This document shows positions 44,763 through 58,170 of a stretch of 64,000 nucleotides of DNA, one piece after another. The stretch is from assembly GCA_022385805.1 (NCBI GenBank), contig MU277762.1, positions 13,849-77,848 on the forward strand, read 5' to 3'. The number at the start of each line of letters is the position of its first letter. The first letter of the stretch is position 1. Position numbers and translations under genes: made by a program. The DNA is from Pilatotrama ljubarskyi (Eukaryota; Basidiomycota; Agaricomycetes; Polyporales; Polyporaceae). Below the pieces are notes generated by a model. The model did not search any database, was not told where the DNA came from, and worked only from the letters and a program-made list of their open reading frames with translations.

Positions 44763-47700
44763 CGGTACGCAGCTGCCTTTCAAACCCCGATTGGCAGCTC
44801 GCGTGCGTACCGATCGACTGGTTTTCGAGTCTAGCTCATTCGGTGCAGCGTTCAAGGTTTGGCAGTAGACGGCGTTCGAACGCCTGTATTGCACTCCAAG
44901 ACAGGCACCACGGACATCATTGGGTGGTCACGTCCCGATCGAGCTTGCAGTCTACAACCACCTCCATGGTTATTCGACGAATGAAAGCATTCATTCGCCT
45001 CGCAATTATCTTCTGTACCTGTATGCAGAGCGTCACCGCTTCCACTTCCACGCAAAGAACAGTAAGGGATGACACGAACAACGAATGTTCACTGAAGGAT
45101 TCCTTTACTCGCGGGAGACGGATGTGCTTCCAGCTTACATGTTCGCGCTCCCCTTCTGAACTTGTACTAATCGCATGCAGATTCAAAAGGCCGAATACCG
45201 ACGTGCATGTGGAGCGCAGAGAACCTTGCAAGACTTCAGGCAGAAAGCCCCTCGAAAGCGCGGCCCTGCAAGCGTCGACTGATCCGACTCGGACGTCATG
45301 GATGCCGAAGATTACTCAGTAAAGAGCACCGAGGAATGAGTAGTCGCCAGACGCGCATGAACAGTCCCAGCATCCACTACGTAGTCCCTCGGAGACGATA
45401 GGGATCGATAGGCCGTCATAAGCGAAACGAGAACTCATCCAGGCACGAGGATAGGTCGAGCATAGCTAGCCGGAACTGCGCAGGTCGAGGTATGGCTGCG
45501 TTGGCTCCCACTGCACGAGAGTCTTCGCAGGGCTGATACTGAACCGTGCTTTCGGCGATGGGGGGAAGGGCAAGTCGAGACTCATAAAATGCATATGCGT
45601 TCCTCACCTTGCATGTCGGAAACTCAGCAGACTCATTGGAGGAACGCTGATCTCGGTCTTCGGGCGGACCTCCCAGTACGGGGTACGTGTCATTTATGCA
45701 GGCGAACTTCTAGCGCAGCGTCGTGACCTCGACGCTGACTCGACACCCCTGATCGTGTCCTTCGACTGCGATGATCATGCTGGCCCAGAGTAAGCGCCCA
45801 TTCACAGTATGGAGGCACCCGCTCACCTCCCCTTGCATCAGCTCCTGAATATCTACCATTCAGAGCCGGCGCGGCTACGGCGCCCAAGGACTGATGGCGA
45901 CTTTCCCCCTTAGGCAGACGATGAGTGCGATTTACCGGAGTGGTGAGGCTCATACAAGGATTGCGACGCCGGAGCCCAAGGACGGGTGAGCGACACATGG
46001 TGCCTCCTTGAGCTGGGCGAGGAAGCAACATAGCATAACCGTCCGCGCGAGCCCCGGCCGGGCGGGGGGGAAACGCATCCCACAAGGACCGAGAGAACTC
46101 TCCCCGCCAACAGGGCCTTACGCCCGCGCAGCACTTCGACAGCGGTAGCGACGTCCGAACGTAGGCTACGCCCACGTCCAGAGGTCGCTCTTAGCTGCGA
46201 GCTGGACAGCCTAGCGATAAGCTCGTGTCTTGTGTCTGACCCGAATCGGACAGCGCTCGCGCTTCGACGCGCGGTGACAACAAAGCCTTCGGCAGGTGGT
46301 CAGCCTCTCCTCGAGCTGTCGGAACCCTGCGTCCCTGCGGACAATCAGGCTCAGCGATGCGCTCTCGGAGTAGATAGTAGGATACTACCGCTGCTGCGCC
46401 TCAGCTCTGCCTGCCTGCGGCGACAACGCGGGTACCGCCGCACGCGAATTGAGCAACAATGAGTTGCAGACTCGTGGCCGGCTCGCATGGGAGAGTTGTT
46501 GTCACTCTAGAGGCTTCGCAAAGCTTGATCCTGGCATCGTCGAGCTCTATAATACAGCGTTAGCGCTCCGGATCTACGAGGCCTGAGTCGTGTCGTGGGG
46601 GATGACGACGAAGAGTATGCATGCGGTGGTGAAGCGGTAATAGGACTCTTCATGAAGCCTCAGGGGGCCACCGGGTCATAGCTTCCCGTGCTGTAGAAGC
46701 CATCGGACGGATCCGAGTCGTATCTTTCCTGCTCGCGCTTCGTGTTTCGGATCCCGCACGACATCTTCGAGTCCTGGATAGCATTTGACACTCTGAGAAT
46801 GACGTGGTTGAGGGACTGAATAGGATGATGCGACGGCTAGCATCCCTCGAAGTGAGGTCTTCCTCGGTGCGGAGGCGAACTGCAGGCCTGCGAGGCTTCT
46901 GGCCGGTGTGTTCTGCGACGTTGAGTCCTTCGCTGGCGTAAGCAATGACGAGTCATGCCCGAGGGCCTCGCACAAATCAGTCTTGCTGCTCACCGTACCA
47001 GGAAGTCGTTCGAACCCGCTAGCTGGGGACTTATCTCCGGACTTCAGCACCACGGCTTCGTCGAGCGCGGAGGGTCGCGAGTACCACATCTCCATGTCAT
47101 GTCGCACATGGTTTTGCAGCGGAGACGCCACCGCGCTCTCAGCTAGTCCAGGGTGTACTGGAGATGAGCGATGACCTCGTCCGGTAGGGGACAAGAAGCG
47201 CGCGGGAGCAATCCTCGCTCTGCGTGTGGTTTGCAAGACGACGCACTGTAATCTAGGTTTTCAGTGAGCTTCCTGGTCAGGGCAGATTCTCGCGACGTGC
47301 CGCACGTGGATATGAACGTTACCGGCACGCAACGATTGAACTATCGAGACGACGGCAAGCTCGTTGCGTCATCGGGCGGATCCAGGCAGATCGGCAGTCG
47401 AACTGCCGTACGGGGTTACGCAGAATCGAGCGGCCTGTCGACAACGTGCGCTGTCTACTTTCTTGATATCCGGTCGCTGTTGCTTCCCCATGAGAAAAAT
47501 CGCGACGTCCTCGTCTCGAGGAAGCAGACGCGATGACGAGTTGCTGCACGTCCCTGCGTGAGTGGGTGCGGATGCAGTAGTGAACCTTCTACGAACCTCA
47601 GTTACGTAGCAGATGGCCCGTGATCCATAAGGACGGAAGTTGGAGAAGGCGATACGACGAGAGTGACGTCCACGTTGGGAGAAGGCGTCGTCGAACGTTG

Positions 47701-49807
47701 ATGCACTTTGAGATGATACAGATGGGTACCGAAGAGCCGGTTGCGGGCACTTTCAGCCAAGCAATCGACTGCGGCGCGAGGATACAGCAAGATGGGAGCT
47801 GCGAGCATGGAGGTCTTCGGGAAGGCCATTGTCCTACATGCGGCGTTGAGCGCATTCAAGGTGACTCCCAAATATAGTATTTCCGTGAACTCACTGGATT
47901 GTGCATCTCCTGTCGGACGTGCCAAGGCCGGGGAACTTCTATCGGACCGTCGGAGATCGTCCAAGGGGATGGGCTGCTTTCTCTTTTGAAGCGATGAGCT
48001 GTCGAAAGGTCAGCCTCTCCCCTTAGAGAGCGTCCGGACAGCCCACGCAAAACGGCTGCCAACCTAGAATCATCAGGAAGGCGCAGTCAGCCTGATGTTA
48101 GAGGGTCAATAGTCCTTTACTGAGAGCTTCAGAGGTGGCCACACTCACCTGCTCGGCTAGCGTAGCTAATGAAAACCATCGCCGCCCATGTGTCATGTAC
48201 GGATCGGTTGGAAATCTCGCACTTTTCACCTAGACCTGCGAGATACAGCCACGGATCTCCAACCTGAAGCTCGCCTTGCTCTAATCGAGCCTTCACGCCT
48301 GCCGAGTGACTCGTTTTTCGAGCCTCATGCAGCAGCCATGTGCTACTTTCAGCATCTGAGGACATAACAACAGCGACGCTCAGTATTCTCTCACGTCGCT
48401 TCTGTGACAATGTCACAATACTTACTCACCATCGGCGTTCGCTCATATGCCAAGAGGAACTCATAGATAGCGACGCTCTAGGTTTCGACTGTGACATGCG
48501 TCTAATCGCGACGTGGCCAAATACTGCACGGCGGCGATAGGGGGACCACGGAAGTGGCAAGCCTTGTGCGAGTGGACTCGTAGAGCGATTGAGCATGTAA
48601 CCTTGACGTACTGCTGCATACAACGGGTTATGCCGATGCTTGTGTGTTCGTGCGCACAGTCCGGTCACTGATTCGAGAGGCTTGGCCTTGCCTGCTCAGC
48701 GGATGCGGCAGCGTTCTGCGTGTTTGAGTTTCTCATTTGAGCCTTTCATCGTGAGCTGCGGAGAGACGATGACTCCAATGAGCGTTTTGATTTTAGTCGG
48801 CTTTGTTCATCATAACGCGTGAACTTGAAGCGGGCTCCGGCAGAGCGGCCTAGTGGATGCTCTTGATGTATGATATGGATGCCAACGTGGTGAGCCGCGG
48901 CATTTGGGAATCAAAGTCTCGCTAGGAGACTGCTCCCACGCAGAGTCGCTCATTTCAGGAAGGAAGGCTCCCGCGAGAGTCGAGAGTCGAGTAGTGGAGC
49001 GTGCGACCGAAAGGGAGATCTGTATCGACCTTCACTCAAGCCATATACAAGTTAGCATGGCGATGAGCCACTTGCAACTCGTTATGTCGGGTCGCCTAGG
49101 GTGATGCGTAGGTGGGACGGAGACGGACAAGAGAAGAGGTATACTTACACGAGAGTGGTAATTGTCCACGAACGCTGTGCGCGAGCGTGACTTGTAAGAT
49201 GTGACCTCCTCATTGCCTGATTTGGCAGGCACCGACGAGCGCGACGCGTGCGAAGTGTGCGCTGGGGGCGCCTAGGAGGTCTGTCCACTTCTCGGACGAA
49301 CCCTGCTCGGTTTGAATTTTGAAGTCGAGCTCGAACTCCAACTCCCTCCGTCGTGGGCAGCACTGTCGTCATCGTCCACCGCGGTGATCAGCCACGAATG
49401 AACCTAGGAGGTCTTGGTGTCTTCTCTCAATAGCTCGAACCAGCTGTAATCGGAACCTTGGTTTTAGACCCGCGCGGAGAACAGCTTCTATGCTTCCTTC
49501 GCAATCTCTCCGGCATGAATATGGTACTGCATCTAGCGCTTTCTACCTTTGGCAATGACAACCGGGCACCACATTGCGTGTCTCACGACACGGCTTCTTC
49601 AGCAGCAGCGCGCGCTCGCCTCCGTATTGGATAGCCATTGCAACTGTTCGACGTTCGACATCTGTTCAACGCCGAGTATCTTCCGGGCGTCCTCATGACT
49701 GATGTCACTGGTAGGCGGGCCCATCGCGGTGACTTGACACTTGAACGGAGGAGACTCCGCAGCCGGCCCTTGCAGTGGTCGCGCTTGTAGCGCTCGCTCT
49801 TAGGTCG
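44763..49807. other. Five-kilobase gene-poor region
   Basis: I found no gene with recognisable domains or a consistent exon chain. The longest open frames (for example the minus frame 46676-47236, which contains DMEMWYSRPSALDEAVV) lack partners and family features. The region separates the MITE-like element from the PKS promoter and could hold decayed genes or unrecognised non-coding RNAs. Confidence 0.4.
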
Positions 49808-49815
49808 TATATAAG
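49808..49815 (+). promoter_or_regulatory. TATA box of the polyketide synthase gene
   Basis: TATATAAG lies 63 bp upstream of the PKS ATG, a plausible spacing for a TATA-driven fungal promoter with a short leader. Confidence 0.6.
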
Positions 49816-49877
49816 ACCCTAGGGCTTGACACTGAATTCAACCCCACCTCTTTCAAGGCGGTACCAAATCTCTCAAG

Positions 49878-52800
49878 ATGTCCCCCCATCCTGCCACGGA
49901 GATAGCCATAGTCGGTACAGGCTCTTCTGTCCGCTATCTGCAAAGTAACACCCCTTTCTCTATAGGTCGGCATCGCAGCAGAGCTTCCGAGCGGCTCCTG
50001 GGCCGATACCAACCTCGACCATCGCTCCTTCTTCCGTTTCCTCCTCGAGCGTGGCGAAGCCTACGAGCGGATCCCTCTCGAGCGTTTCAACATAAAATCG
50101 TCCGTCCTTGCACTCACGCTTCACTCATGACACCTATTCACGAACGTGCATTTTGGCAGTCTCGTCGGAAATGGCATCGGCCAGTGTACCACCGATACTG
50201 GAACATTCCTCAAGAATGCCCACCACTTCGATCCTCTAGAGTTTGGCGTCACCAGCAAGGACGCGCACATGATGCCACTGAGCACTCGCCGTCTCATCGA
50301 GACCGCCTTTCTGAGCCTTGTCGACTCCGGCATCGACTATCGGGGTCGAAACGTCGGATGCTATGCCTCGGGGGTCTCCTTCGACATGTTCTCCATCTCC
50401 GGCCATGTGTGTAGGCTTGTTTCCTTGCGAGCAAAAACACCCTGACGCCCTTCTAGGATGATTATGAGGCGCGAGGGTCGTTTGCCTCTTGCCCTTCGAT
50501 GGTGGCGAACCGAGTATCTTACTACCTAGATTTGCGAGGGCCCTCCATTCCCATCGACACCGCGTGCAGCTCCAGCCTCTCTGCTACGCACGTCGCCGTG
50601 CAGGCTATCCTTCATGGCGAATGCGAAGCTGCCGTGGTCGGCGGCGCCCAAATCAACCATAGGTGGGTCTCATCCTATCTGCACAGTATGGCCCTGACAT
50701 GTGCGGCATTTCCAGGTTTGCCGAATGGCTTCAGTACTCCCGAGGCAGCCTGCTGTCCCCGGATGGAAAGAGCAAACCTTTTGACGCTTCCGCAAACGGG
50801 TGAGTCGGCCGAGTTGCATCTCACGGATAAAGTCTTGACCTCTCTCTGCGTGATCAGATTCTCGCGAGGAGAAGGCGTCGTTTGTATGGTGCTGAAGCCG
50901 CTAGATGCAGCGCTACGAGACGGCGACAAGGTCTACGCTGCTGTGGGTCAGATCTCACTAAGCCGCTGTCAACATGAAGTGCTGATCTCGCCATGTCTGT
51001 AGATCCTAGGAACGGGCATCAATAACTGCGGTTCTCTCGCTCCCGTCAACGCACCCGTAGCGTCCTCCCAGCGTGAGGCCATGCAGCGTGCTTTCGCGCA
51101 AGCGGGTCGCGACCCGCGCCAGGTTGACTATCTCGAGCTGCACACGACGGGAACCGCAGCAGGTGACCCGACCGAGGCGAACTGGGTGGGCCAGGAGTTT
51201 AGCAGAGACGGAGAGCTCGTCCTGGGTAGCGTCAAAGGAAACATCGGGTGAGTTGATTGCGGCATATTCTCCGCGTCATGTGCTCACTGAAGGCTATCCG
51301 TAGACATTTGGAGATCAGTGCATTCCTCGCGTCCCTATGCAAGGTCTGCAGCATCTTCGAGACCGGTATCATTCCGCCGAACGTCAACCTCAAAACGCCG
51401 AACCCGGCTATCAAGTGGAAGGAATATAGGCTGCGTGTCCCCGTCGAGCAGGAAGAACTTGTGGTACGCGCTCCTTCGGGCCGCCCTCTTGTCGCTATGA
51501 CGAGCTCTGGCGTCGGCGGGACCAATGCCCACTGCGTCGTGGAGGGTCCGCCGCCTGCCTCGCTAAAACCGTCGGCTATCTGGTCCGCAGGATGTGAAGT
51601 TCCGCTCCTGCTTATCGCTGGAGGGCTGTCGCCCCGATCGACTGTCGCCCTATCTGAAGACCTCAGGGAGAAGCTTCCGTCCTGGGCTTCGGAGGATGTC
51701 AAGCAAGCAGTCGCAAGGGCTCTGGGCCGCCGTGGCCGATCCATGACTTGGCGCTCTTTCGCGGTCAAAGATGGGGAGGTCCTGACCAAGTTCTCCGAGC
51801 CGGTGCTCGCCACGAGGGCATCGCCTTCGGTCGTCTTCGTTTTCAGTGGTCAAGGGCCGCAACATTATGCGAGTAAGTATCGCAGTTACTCGATTCGGTC
51901 ATTATCTCTGATCATGCATACCAGTGGGACGCGAGCTCTTCAAGTCCTGCGCGGTCTTCCGAAAGAGCATTATGCAGCTCGACAAGATCTACCAGAGCGT
52001 TGTCGGCCAATCGCTCCTCGAAGTAACCGGATTATTCGAAGGCGCGCGGGCTTCCGACCCGTTCGGCGAGATCTGGCCCATCGCAGTCACTATCGTCTCC
52101 CTCACCATGCTCCAGATCGCGCTCTTTGATACTCTGGTTGCGCTCGGCATCAAGCCCGACGTTGTGATCGGCCACTCTGCGGGTGAGACGCCTCTCGTCT
52201 ACGCCTCTGGGTCGGGCTCGCGTGCGCTGGCTATGGAGCTCGCGATCGCGCGAGGCAAGGCCATGTCGTTGTTGGAGACGGAGGCAGGCACTATGGCGGC
52301 CTTCTCTTGCCCTCCAGAGCGCGCTGCCGAAGTCATCGCCGAAGTCGTCGCTGAACTCGGTCCCGGTACGCTTGAAGTCGGCTGCTTCAACGCTCCGGGC
52401 GCGGTCACGCTTTCTGGACATGCCGACTACGTCCATGCGGCTGTGAAGAAGGCGTCTGACGCTGGAATCTTTGCCCGTCGCCTGCGTACCCGCATTCCGG
52501 TGCACTCTGCAATGATGGACATCTGTAGAGAGGAATATCAGAGACTCGTCGGCGACGTTTTTTCGCGCTACCACATCGACCAACCCACAGTCGAAACCTG
52601 GTCGACGAAGACGGGCACCCTCCTGGGTTCCCCGTATGATGCACAGTACTACTGGGACAGCACCCGCGGACCAGTCAACTTCACCGATGCTCTCCAGGGA
52701 GTCGCGAAGACACATCCGCATGCGATCTACGTCGAACTCGGCCCCCATCCTGTCTTGACCAGCTACATCTCATCCATGGCCGGAAAGAACGCTGTTGTGA

Positions 52801-55800
52801 CTTGTCCTCTCCGCAGGGCGAAGGCCGCCGAAAAGCGACCCGTGGAGGTCGCCGGCCTGCTAGAGACGGTGGGGAAACTCTTCGTAGCAGGATACACGCA
52901 GCTCGACTTCGATGCGCTATACGGGACATCTCCAGCGCCCCCGGATGCTCTCCCGCCCTTCCCGTTTGCTCGCAAGGACATCCCTTACACGTCCCCGACC
53001 GCGGAGATTGCACGGCAAAGGCAGCACAGGAATGGTCCTCTCAACTATCCCCAGTTGCAGCTGAACGACAAGACGCACCCAGACCTGGCCGAGCACGTCA
53101 TCAAGAACGAGCCCATCGTATCGACCGCGGCCTTCTTGGAAATGGTGAGCACCTTGCACTGCCAGCCATATAGTCTAGATCTCAAAAGTGCACGCACGAC
53201 AGGCGCTCGAGTTCGGGGCTCGAAAGTTGTATAACGTGGAGCTCGTCTCGATGCTGTCTCTTTCGGCCAAGCGACCTACGCACGTAGATGTCCAGCTTGA
53301 GGGGACGAGATGGAGAGTCTCAAGCGCTGCCCCCATCGATTACACGAAGACGTGGCCTATCAAGGTATCTATCACACTTCACCTTAAGGTCCCTCACAAG
53401 TGTTCTGAGGCCTTCTGCAGTACAACCGCCTCCATGTGAAGGGGCATCTCAGCATGCAGTTGGAGTCGGAAGATATACGACCAGCGCAGAACATCGCAGA
53501 AATATCAGGTCGCATGGAATCTGTGGATATGACCGGTATACATCCTCTCCTCCGCATCCTTCGCATGATTGCAGCCTCATGCTGTCAATAGGGTTCTACG
53601 ATGGCTACAACTCCTTCGCACAGTACGGCTCAACCTATCAACGGATCGTTGCATGCAGCTACGTAAAGGACTATGAGACTGGGAACGACGAATGGCTTGT
53701 GAAGTTGCGCGGAGCGGACACAGATCTACCCGGGTGCGTTGCTCCCCCCTATGCTCCGATGCATCTGTTCACGTCCGTGAATAACAGCATTGGGGACTAC
53801 CGCATTCACCCGGCTATCCTTGACGCTTCTCTCCACTTCCTCGTGCATCCTGTTGTCACTGGAATCAACGACTCCTCCCGGTACTATCTTCCCTCTAGCA
53901 TCGGAGGGCTTGTCGTATATGACGCGCTCCTTGACCGGCCGTTCCCGTCGACAGTCTACGCGCACGCGACGTTCAAGGCCTGGACGCCGGGTATGTAGAG
54001 TGCTCATCCTCTAATCCCTTTGCTGATCATACACCAGAGACGCTGCTGTATGACATTCTCGTCATGGGAGAGGACGGCACCCCGCTCTACAGCGTGGAAG
54101 AGCTGGTGCTGTCCCTGCATGGCAACAGCGTGCCTCCCGTCAAGAGTCGATACGAACTCGTTTACGCCAAGACCGAACACTTCGTCGTACGCCCTGAAGA
54201 TGGCGGTGCAGTCCCTCACGTAACCAGGAAGACCCCGAGTCCTGGGATGTTGTGGCCCGTCACGGACTCATCAGACTCGGGCTATGCGTCGTCTCCGTCA
54301 GAGGACGCATCGTCGACCATCCTGAGTCCACTCAAGCGCCGCGGAGACAGTACCAAGACTACGCACGTCCTGCGCTACGATCATGCTGCAGGAACGAGCA
54401 TCCAGGGTGTCGTGCAGGACTTCGGTGGGCTCCCGGATGTGTCTCTCTGGTTCTATGCCTCAGCTGGCGCAGACGGTGACGCGCTCGTCGGTTTCGCCCG
54501 GACGCTTCGACAGGAGCCCCACCCTTGGTCTGTCTGCGGGGTTGTATTCGACTCTACTTGGTCCCAGGAGGATGCCCTCCAGATCACTGAGTCGTTGAGC
54601 CAAAGATTCCAGCTGGAGGAAGACGTCTTCATAGAGGCTGATGGATCCATCAGCGTCCCGCGGATCGTCGAAGCCCCCGCTCCTCCTCTGCACACGACCT
54701 TCCAGCCTTCGCTTCCGTGGAAGTACGACAAGGCGTCGCTCACACAAATTTCTGCCCCCTATGCGCCCCAGGATCATGTTGTGGTTCACGTCACTGCAGC
54801 GGCCATGGCTCCCGAGCAGCTCTGGTCTTTCGTCGGTCGGACCCAGCCTAGCGACAAATCCCTACTTGTGGCCGGTATTGCATCGGGCCCGCTCACGAAC
54901 TTCGCCGTGGCCCACAAGTTCGCCCTTGTTGAACTCCCTGATACTCTCGACAAGGACGCCATCTCGAGCCTGCTGCCGGCTGTCATCGCTGCGCTGGCCG
55001 TCGGGGTCGCCGCCTTCTCTCGTCCTGAGTACCTCCGCCGGCAAACAATCGTCATCACCCACTCTGACACGACACTCGGCACACATGTAGCGAAGCTCTA
55101 CTGCATGCTGGGGGCGAATGTGGTCTCCCTTCCTTCGTGCTACACAGTTTCAGAGTTGAAGGCCGCTCTTGCTCGCCGTCCACATGTCATCGTGTCCGGT
55201 TCGCAGGACAAGTCGGAGACCAAGACGTTCGGAGAGGCGGTCTACCCCCACGGCCGCGTCTTCCTGTGGAACGACCCCGAGAATGGCGTTGGGCACATCC
55301 TTCGCAACGACCCTTGCTCCGTCAGCGCCGCGGCGCGCGCCGTGGTGCCCTACTTGCCTACTCTCTCCGAGCCTGGCCTGCTTCGCCCGCCTCTCGAGCT
55401 CATAGCTCCCGTCATACCCGGACCCGTATCGTCGATGGCAGAGATCCTCGACCCAACGAAGTCGTACCTGCTGTTCGACGGGATCAGCTCTCTGGGCTTG
55501 CGGCTCGCGTATTGGATGTACAAGAAGGGCGCCCGGGAGCTGCTCCTCACCTCTCATTCTGAGGGACACGCGGGCCTCCTGCAAGCTGGTGACTATACTG
55601 CCCTCCGTCTCCTCGCCTATTTGGAGGCACTTCCCGACCTCCGTCTGCACGTCGCATGCGTTGAAGACTCCCCGCTGGAGATGTCAAAACGCGCTATCGA
55701 CGGACTTGGGCTGCCTATGGGAGGCTGCTTGATCCTGTCGGGAGTGCTCCCGAATCGTTCGGCTGTGGTGCACACCTCGGATACTGTTGACCTATCGCTC

Positions 55801-56549
55801 ACTACGGTCGTCGACGTCTTCAAGATGGTCGAGGAGTCGCTTCCTGTGGAAAGCCTCGACTTCTTGGTGACATTCTTGTCAGCGTCGGGCATATTCGGGA
55901 GCTCTTGGCGGACGAACTACGGGAGGTACGTGCTGTTCTTTGAACATACTGGGAACTCCATCTTGATACACTCCACAGCGCTAACATGTCGGTCACCGCC
56001 TTGTCGAAGGAATACCGCAACGCTGTGTGCATCGTCTCTCCTGCCGTACTAGACGTCTCGGCAGTCAGGCTGTCCAAGCGTAACAGCGATTGGGGCATGA
56101 CGAGCATAGGTACGTATAGTCTCCGGGACTCCCTCTCCGCAGTACGTTACTCAGTCCGGAACACAGAATTCTTCGCCTACGTGGAAGATGCCGTTCGCTG
56201 CGTGAAGAGTCGCCTGATGTCGCAGTACGTCCCCGCATTCGATTGGGCGTTGGTCAAGGCGAACATGGGTCCCTCCGCGCTGTACGAGGACCTAGTCCCT
56301 GTCCAATCCGCCGATGTGGTCGAAGCCTCCGTCTTCGACGGCGCGTCCAGCCTGAAGGAGGTGGTCTGCGGGGTGCTCGACATCGCGCCCGAGGATCTGT
56401 CGTCCGATGTTCCTTTCACCTCGTATGGCCTGGACTCTCTCTCGGCTGCAGCGCTCTCCCACGCCCTACGTCCGTTCCTCGCGATATCTCAGCTGCAGCT
56501 GCTGGCAGATATCAACCTGCGGGAGTTGGAGGCTCGCTTGGAGGCGTAG
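49878..56549 (+). CDS. Reducing-type polyketide synthase (KS-AT-DH-ER/KR-like-ACP)
   Basis: Model of 15 exons, 1970 residues: 49878-49910, 49966-50099, 50160-50406, 50457-50662, 50716-50799, 50858-50942, 51003-51247, 51304-51872, 51925-53144, 53203-53364, 53421-53535, 53592-53990, 54038-55925, 55979-56109, 56155-56549. The KS has DTACSSSLSA (Cys175), ELHTTGTAAGDP (His310) and KGNIGHLE (His346). The AT has GHSAGE (Ser619). The DH keeps His925 (LAEHVIKNEP) and Asp1111 (HPAILDASL) but lacks the usual Gly and Pro of HxxxGxxxxP. Residues ~1405-1600 look like a medium-chain reductase without a Gly-rich NADPH motif. The KR-like part (~1640-1870) has FDGISSLGL for GGxGGLG but keeps NYGSAN. The ACP serine is Ser1934 (YGLDSLS). 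No thioesterase or methyltransferase. The last intron is only 45 nt and in frame, so uncertain. Confidence 0.88.
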
Positions 56550-57303
56550 GAACGAGTTTGCGTGCGGCGCTTGTAAGTTGTGCGGTCGTCGGTCTCGAAC
56601 TCTGTGTTTCAGCAATGTCGTATCTTGAATGTCGTGTGCCTTCTGTACTTGTAGTATCTGCTCATCTATCTTGTGTCTCTCAGCCCTCACCGTGATGAAG
56701 CCATGTAGTGGGCCAACCTAGGGCCCGGGGTGGTCGAGGTCCGCTTTTGTGGTACCCTGGGTCTTTGCAATTGCTCATGGCCTGGGCTCCGTCGTCCGGC
56801 TCGTCGTTGACGTTTAACTTGTACGCAACTCACCAAGTACTGCCGTATGTCGACAATCGACCGTGACGCACCATATGCGTCTTCTGCGATAGCTTGACTC
56901 GTGCTGAGGTAGCGATGGCGACGTCTTCGCAAAGCTCTCCGTTACGGGAATTGACCAGGAGTTCGGTCTTCTACTTATAGGGGTAAGCGAGGGGCAAGTC
57001 GACCAACATAGCTCCCCGTCGGCTCAAATATTGTCTCTGTGATCCGCTCTCTGCTTTCCTCGAAGGTAGGGGGTGAAGCGTCGGCCATGTCCACATGTCT
57101 GGAGCGGCCGAAGTTCGAGCCAGCTGTGCTCTCCGCCTCCGGGTGGTCATATATGGGTTGGTCATGGAGAAGACCGATCATACGGACGGCATATGCAGCG
57201 CGCAATGTAGGGGCTTAGCTCTTTATGACCATGGTCCTATCTCGAGACACCTTCTTTCCCTGCTTTACTTTCGCCCATCACGGTCGTGGTAGCAGCAATC
57301 GCC
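56550..57303. other. Intergenic, no gene seen
   Basis: 754 bp between the PKS stop and the next same-strand gene. No coding sequence was recognised; in particular no PKS tailoring enzyme. Confidence 0.5.
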
Positions 57304-58170
57304 ATGAATCCGGATGGTACGTCGTCCCCTGCCTGCTTCCCGCGTCACGTTCTCAGGAGCTATCATCTCGTCAGAAGCCCCTGAGCAGCTCCACTCCGTG
57401 AATACGCCTCATGATGGAGAAGATGATGCTGATTCTCTTCATGAGGTTGCGGAGCAGGGCGTACTAGGTGGTCCGGGCGGCGCTCAGACGCACTGGCTCC
57501 CGGCGATGGGAACGCACGGCGGACAACCATTCGGGCAAGGGCAAGACCTCCTCCATGCCCATCACTTTGCCGGACATATGCTTGTTCACGGCGTGCTACC
57601 TGCCTCCGCACAGGGCCCCAACATCCCACCTCATGAATGGTCGAGCGCTCGCTGTGAGTCCCTTTCACTCGTTGCTGTCTTTCCCACCAGCCAGGCGGCG
57701 GCGGAATTACATTATTCTTCCGCGGACCCAGATCCTGCGACGACGCGTCAGATGCACACCATCCAGTCGATGTCCATTGCGAGAAGCATAAACCTGCCTT
57801 TCCTCGACGATCCCACCCAGCAGATCGATCGGGCAGGCGCGAGCCGCATTAACCACTTTCTCATGCGCGGTGAGGAGCCTCCTGCTGCAGTGGTGAATTA
57901 TATTCTCGCAGAAGGAGTTGAGGTAACACCGCTCGCTATGAGAACAGTCACCCTTCGTCCATCTGTTGCTGATGCATCACCTGCCTTTTTGCAGCCCGAA
58001 CCGACCGAGCCTTTTGTCTGGCCTGACGGTGACACCGAACCGCGCACGACAGGCAGATCGAATGCATCAACATCCTCTACGCACAGATAGGCGCTGCTCC
58101 ACCTCCGCTCGACAACCTCACCCGGAGCCAGGCCTCAGCGTCGATTCAAGGATCTCCAGACGCGCGCTGA
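57304..58170 (+). pseudogene. Two-module DUF3072-like protein, distant copy D (frameshift)
   Basis: Model: exons 57304-57316, 57357-57653, 57732-57922 and 57995-58170. Exon 2 ends GPNIPPHEWSSAR, matching the PPxxWATGG ends of copies A-C, with the same phase-1 donor. Module 1 is TTRQMHTIQSMSIARSINL...DRAGASRINHFLMRGEEPP. The phase-0 intron after AEGVE matches theirs. Module 2 starts EPFVWPDGDTEPRTT and needs a one-base correction near 58045 to continue RQIECINILYAQIG...NLTRSQASASIQ; it then stops at 58168, short of the usual tail. The N-terminus (His/Gly/Gln-rich, residues 5-95) is absent from copies A-C. It could be functional if the frameshift is a sequencing error. Confidence 0.6.

Noticed and set aside
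46676..47236. A 186-codon minus-strand frame that looks mildly coding
   Set aside because: No start context, partner exons or known motif; left as part of the gene-poor block.
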